Of a stretch of DNA of 64,000 nt, positions 59,944 through 64,000 are shown one piece after another. The stretch's first letter is position 1, and every line of letters begins with the position of its first letter. The position numbers and the translations under genes were made by a program. The notes under the pieces were generated by a model. It was not told the DNA's origin. It saw nothing but the letters and a program-made list of their open reading frames with translations, and searched no databases. The DNA is from Antedon mediterranea (taxonomy: Eukaryota; Echinodermata; Crinoidea; Comatulida; Antedonidae). Location of the stretch: positions 6,262,001 through 6,326,000 of the forward strand of contig NC_092679.1 in assembly GCF_964355755.1 (NCBI RefSeq). Direction: 5' to 3'.

Positions 59944-60197
59944 AATACACTGTGGGCTACTATACATAGTTCATTTTGTCTGTCCATTGAGGTATACCTC
60001 TGATTTAACAATGATTTATCCAAGTTGATTAAAAAGCCTGATATAATATGGAATAAAGGAAGCGTTTTTGTTCTACATCAAGCATTTCTGCATCTTTACC
60101 AATGATAATTATGGAGTGACTGGCCGTGGTCTTTCACTATGCTACTTGGTACTAACTTAGTGCATTAATCCCTTTGTAGGTTTATGAAGCTATACTA

Positions 60198-60355
60198 AAG
60201 CTCTGTCTACACTATCAAACTTTATGTGACAAATAAATGTGATGTGCCTATAAATGGACATGATGATGTCAAATCACTCCCATATTTAACAATACTACCA
60301 TATTTGGGCACATCACAGTTTTTTGTCAAACTAATAGATAGTGTAGACAGAGCTT
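60198..60355. mobile_element. AAGCTCTG MITE, complete
   Basis: AAGCTCTGTCTACACTATCA at the left and its complement at the right; the core has tggacatgatgatgtc and atatttgggcacatcaca. Confidence 0.85.
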
Positions 60356-61384
60356 CAATGAAGCTATACTCACTTTGACAAAAATTCTCTTCTTTTAGAA
60401 AATATTATTATTTAAAAAAATGTTTAATAATAACATTATCACAGTTTTCACGTCAAGTATACAGGTAGGCAACATTAAAATTGAATTCAATTGGTCCCAT
60501 TACGCAAAATGTTGTTATCATTTATATCAGGCCAAGTGGACCGTAATTGTAATGTAACATGATAATATTAATATCATTAAAGGCAGAAGTTTCATACAAA
60601 GGGATCTTTATCAGGAAAAGAATCAAAATTTACAGATTAAATCTTGCGATTTGGGAATATATTATTTAAACAGCAGCTGTTTAAGCACAAGTTAACTACT
60701 CAGGTTTGTGTTGTTTTAATAAAATTATTTTAGATATTCTCAGTGGAGTTGGCTTATTAGTTTACATGTATCAGATTATTCCATGGCTAAGAAGATAAAA
60801 CATCTTCTAATAGCCGATTCTGTAGAGATACATACTGTATTATTATGTTGTAAATAAAATGTAACAGGCAAAAAAGTTATTTCTAGGTTGCTATTTATGT
60901 GAAGTGTAATTAATTACAGGTAAAATGAAGTATAGTGAAATCATTATCAGAAAAATATAATTATATTACTCTGATAAAGGTTCATATTTAATAAATCATC
61001 TAGGTTCTTTGAGCACCTTTGGTGACAAAGTGTGCTATATATTATTATTATTTCTTAACATAAATGTAAACATTCTTTATTTAAGTACACATCATCTCCT
61101 TCATGTTTAAACAATATGTGATGGCTATTGTGTTTTAAACATTCACCAAGGTCACGCATGAGTAACATCACAAACCACATGAATTCTCACACAAGAGAGC
61201 ATTCTATGTTTGAGACAGGAATCATGGCTGACTCGTAAGGGCAATTCCCACAGCTGCTATGAAGTGTGACTAACAAAAAAATAACCAATCTCTTGTGATG
61301 CTTGGCGTCAGAGTATGGACACATTTATCACAATGGAAATTATGAGTGTGTACGTACACTTACTGTATGACAGAAAACATAAAT

Positions 61385-61610
61385 AATAAAATGTAAGCAT
61401 TGTTTAAAAGATTGACTAAATAATTAACTTAACTCATCATTTTATTTTGAAAAATTATGATTGTACATTTAAATTAATATTTCGAACATGTAAGCATTGC
61501 TGTGAGTCTATTGTTTAAAAGATTGACTAAATAATTAACTTAACTCATCATTTTATTTTGAAAAATTGTGATTGTACATTTAAATTAATATTTCGAACAT
61601 TCTAGCTTTC
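61385..61610. repeat. Tandem duplication, period 111 bp
   Basis: attgtttaaaagattgacta … ttaatatttcgaacat is present twice, differing at one clear position (aaattatga/aaattgtga). Confidence 0.9.
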
Positions 61611-62197
61611 TGATCGTCAATTTTAGATGATGGCAAGTTCAATTCCCACATTAGTCACATTACTCGAGGCTTTCGGACAGTTGTTCTTCTTCACCCAGGA
61701 GGATAAATTGGTACTTGCTAGGATGTGGTCAATTTATTAGATATTTAATGTACAATGAAAATACTATTGGGATTCGTGTTTGTTCAATATCACTTGGTCA
61801 TTTTGCTGTAAAAATGTCATTTGGAATTACCTCAAAGAAAAATTAAACAGTGTGAATGAATATTTCAGGTTAATAACGTTTCAGATCATATAAAATTTTG
61901 TTTTAATTTTTAACGAATGCAATCAAAATATACTTGTATTTGACTTGACGTACGGATATGCTGCGATTTGCTTCGTTCGTATCAAATCAGATAGACGATG
62001 ATTTGATTTGATCTTTAACCTTTACTTATGATCTTTAAACTCAATAATATTTACTGATTGTTTGACTTAATTTCAGACTAATGGCCCCAACAAACTTTTT
62101 TCCTTTATCTAACAGTTTGCCATTTCTAGCACACTTCAATTCAATGTATTGAGAGACTGCTTACTATACTGTATCAGAAGAATCATTATATTATTAA

Positions 62198-62807
62198 CTA
62201 GAGGGTACTCCAAGAGTACAAACCTCCGCCTACTGTAAAATTCCCCTACATAAAATGCCCCCTGAATATTTTTTTTTTTTACATTTTGTTTTATTAGTTC
62301 TAAGTGTAAATATGTTAACTGCACACTACAAAGTTGTGGATGACAGTGTGGTGTAATGGTTATGTGTCCAGCCTCTCACAGTTGAGATCGCTGGTTCAAG
62401 TCCCACTGAGGGTTTTTTTTTTTTTATTATTTTTTTTTTTTTTTTTTTTTTTTTTTGTGGACCTTGATCTTTGACCCTGACCCTTCAAAATTTAACCACA
62501 ATTGTATGATGTGTCATTGATCATTGTGGCTAAGTTTGGTGAGAATCGGATCAAAACTGTGGTCTCTAGGCAGTAAAATAGTTTTTTGTTAGTTGTGACC
62601 TTGACCTATGACCTTTCCCCCTCAAATTCGAACTCGTCCGAGCTTTTTGGGCATAAATCATTGTGTCCAAATTTGGTTAGAATCGGATAAAAACTGTGGC
62701 CTCCAGGCTGTTCACAGACACACACAAAACACACAAACACACACACAAACACACAAACACACACACAAACATACAGGGGTGAAAACATAACCTCCTTGGC
62801 GGAGGTA
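62198..62807. mobile_element. CCTCCGCC/GGCGGAGG element with tRNA-like head, copy 2
   Basis: Starts ctagagggtactccaagagt, then acaaacctccgcc; ends ccttggcggaggta. At about 62350-62402 it carries a tRNA-like A box (gtgtaatggttatg) and a perfect B-box core (ggttcaagtcc), then a long T tract. Next come gtgaccttgacctatgacct blocks and a (CA)n tract at 62711-62775. Possibly a composite SINE-derived element. Confidence 0.65.
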
Positions 62808-63698
62808 ATAAGAAGGTATATGTAGTGGATTAATGCTGGGACACAGGTTCAAATACAGTAGCTATTAAAAATACTGAATAAAAACTATGGTAACAAGACT
62901 TAATGGCTTTATCAAACCAAAACATATGAACATTAATGACAATATCTGGGTTGCCGATAAAAAACCCTGTTACGACATTTTACAGTTGGCTCAAAATCAA
63001 TTAAATTGAACTATATAAAAGCAATGGACACATCAGATTAAATTATCAGCTAATTAGCATACATTCATAATCCCATTATTACAGTATTCATATTTCAATT
63101 GATCATCAAACACATGTAGAATGCTTGAACAAGTTCCTCAATTGGTGTACCTACTGACAGCTCCGACACAGCTGTTAAAATTCAGCTACTTTTCATAGAA
63201 ATCAAATGTCACAAATTAACAACTTCATAAACTAGTAAAAAATGCCTAGAGATGAATTGATACTGGATAACCTATTGATAATTTAATGAAATATTTCAGT
63301 TAAATATGAATATAAGATTCAGACAATGAATTATTAAACCTAAGATAAGAAATTAAAAACACTCAGCAAACACCATCAAATACAGCAGTTGACTTATGTT
63401 TCAGGAACACTAACATGACCAAATTCACAGGGACACCAGTGTGCACTTTACTATTAATAATAAGCCCTTTATATTATCAAATACAACTACTGTACTACAC
63501 TACAAAATTCAAAACTGCAACAGACCTACAGAAAATACAGAACATAGCTTCTGACAGAATACTTTGGAAAAACTTCAGAAGTAAGCAGAGCGGCCTAGCG
63601 GGTAAAGTCAGTGGACTAAATACGGCAGAATGGCATTAAGTAAGTAAGTATCCCAATCATTTCTATATTATAAGAGGGAGATGAAGTATGTGTGTGTT

Positions 63699-63841
63699 AA
63701 GCTCTGTTTACACTAGCAAACTTTATGTGACAAAAAATTGTGATGTCCATATATGGTGATGATGTCATATCACTACTATTGGGAATATCACTACCATATT
63801 TGGGCACATCACACTTTTTTTGATAGTGTAGACAGAGCTTT
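63699..63841. mobile_element. AAGCTCTG MITE with TTA target duplication
   Basis: gTTA|AGCTCTGTTTACAC … ACAGAGCT|TTAgc, with core ctaccatatttgggcacatc. It lacks part of the right TIR. Confidence 0.85.
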
Positions 63842-64000
63842 AGCATCCACCATGGTGAATTCTAACCCATGTATGCATACACATTAGATATCAGAATGAC
63901 CTACTGGGAAGGTTTTAAGCTACTGTGCTTTGGGATCTAGTATGTTACTCAAAATGTGGTGTTTTGGGGTTAGTTAGGACCCCACTCTAGGGCATCAAAT

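Larger units (their letters stand above)
55796..64000. other. Repeat-rich region, possibly introns of the unidentified gene
   Basis: No exon was identified with confidence. The region contains copies of the dispersed families listed separately. A probable LINE 3'-UTR remnant at about 59020-59300 reads ttcaaaattctttgatcatc, then ccacatggggcaattc. An open frame at 58301-58669 is inside the 1.2-kb repeat and is not called. Confidence 0.45.

Noticed and set aside
62606-62790. Cys/Val-rich and Thr/His-rich frames
   Set aside because: Direct translation of the (CA)n tract in a dispersed element.
1-64000. CRISPR array, operons or prokaryotic features
   Set aside because: Genes have spliceosomal introns and eukaryotic poly(A) signals; none of the tandem arrays has a repeat-spacer structure.

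Overview
The window is nuclear DNA of an animal. Genes are split by GT-AG introns, intergenic DNA is AT-rich and full of MITEs and LINE/SINE remnants, and the recognisable proteins have metazoan relatives (UQCC3, C14orf119, GON7, GALNT7, a ZIP transporter, AVEN). The constant recurrence of the palindrome TAGGCCTA and the repeat types suggest a marine invertebrate deuterostome such as an echinoderm. That is an inference, not a proof. All exon models were built by eye from splice signals, phase continuity and remembered family features; no search was run.

Layout. 1-11 kb is a compact block of small genes: UQCC3 (+), C14orf119 (-), GON7 (+), and two unrecognised two-exon genes (+) for small coiled-coil/single-TM proteins (97 and 153 aa). 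The intron of the first unknown gene carries a minisatellite made of copies of its own 5' splice site, and a 2.6-kb TIR element has inserted in that minisatellite. 12-31 kb holds two complete tandem GALNT7-like polypeptide GalNAc-transferases on the minus strand (601 and 618 aa) with nearly identical exon architecture. Gene A (12.0-17.2 kb) has one extra intron in the lectin domain. Gene B (21.7-30.7 kb) has three apparently identical 375-bp tandem copies in intron 1. 31-39 kb is repeat-rich intergenic DNA with a 5'-truncated LINE. 39.8-45.4 kb is a convergent pair: an intronless-CDS ZIP transporter (+) and a seven-exon AVEN gene (-) whose stop codons overlap in the tetranucleotide TTAA. 45-64 kb is mostly repeats, plus two phase-compatible exons of an unidentified minus-strand gene at 53.7 and 55.7 kb.

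Functionally the genes are mostly housekeeping: respiratory complex III assembly, KEOPS tRNA modification, mucin-type O-glycosylation in the Golgi, zinc uptake, and apoptosis/checkpoint control. They do not form one pathway. The points of most interest are the divergent GALNT7 pair, the ZIP/AVEN overlap, the splice-site minisatellite, and several mobile-element families whose ends, target duplications or nesting can be read directly.
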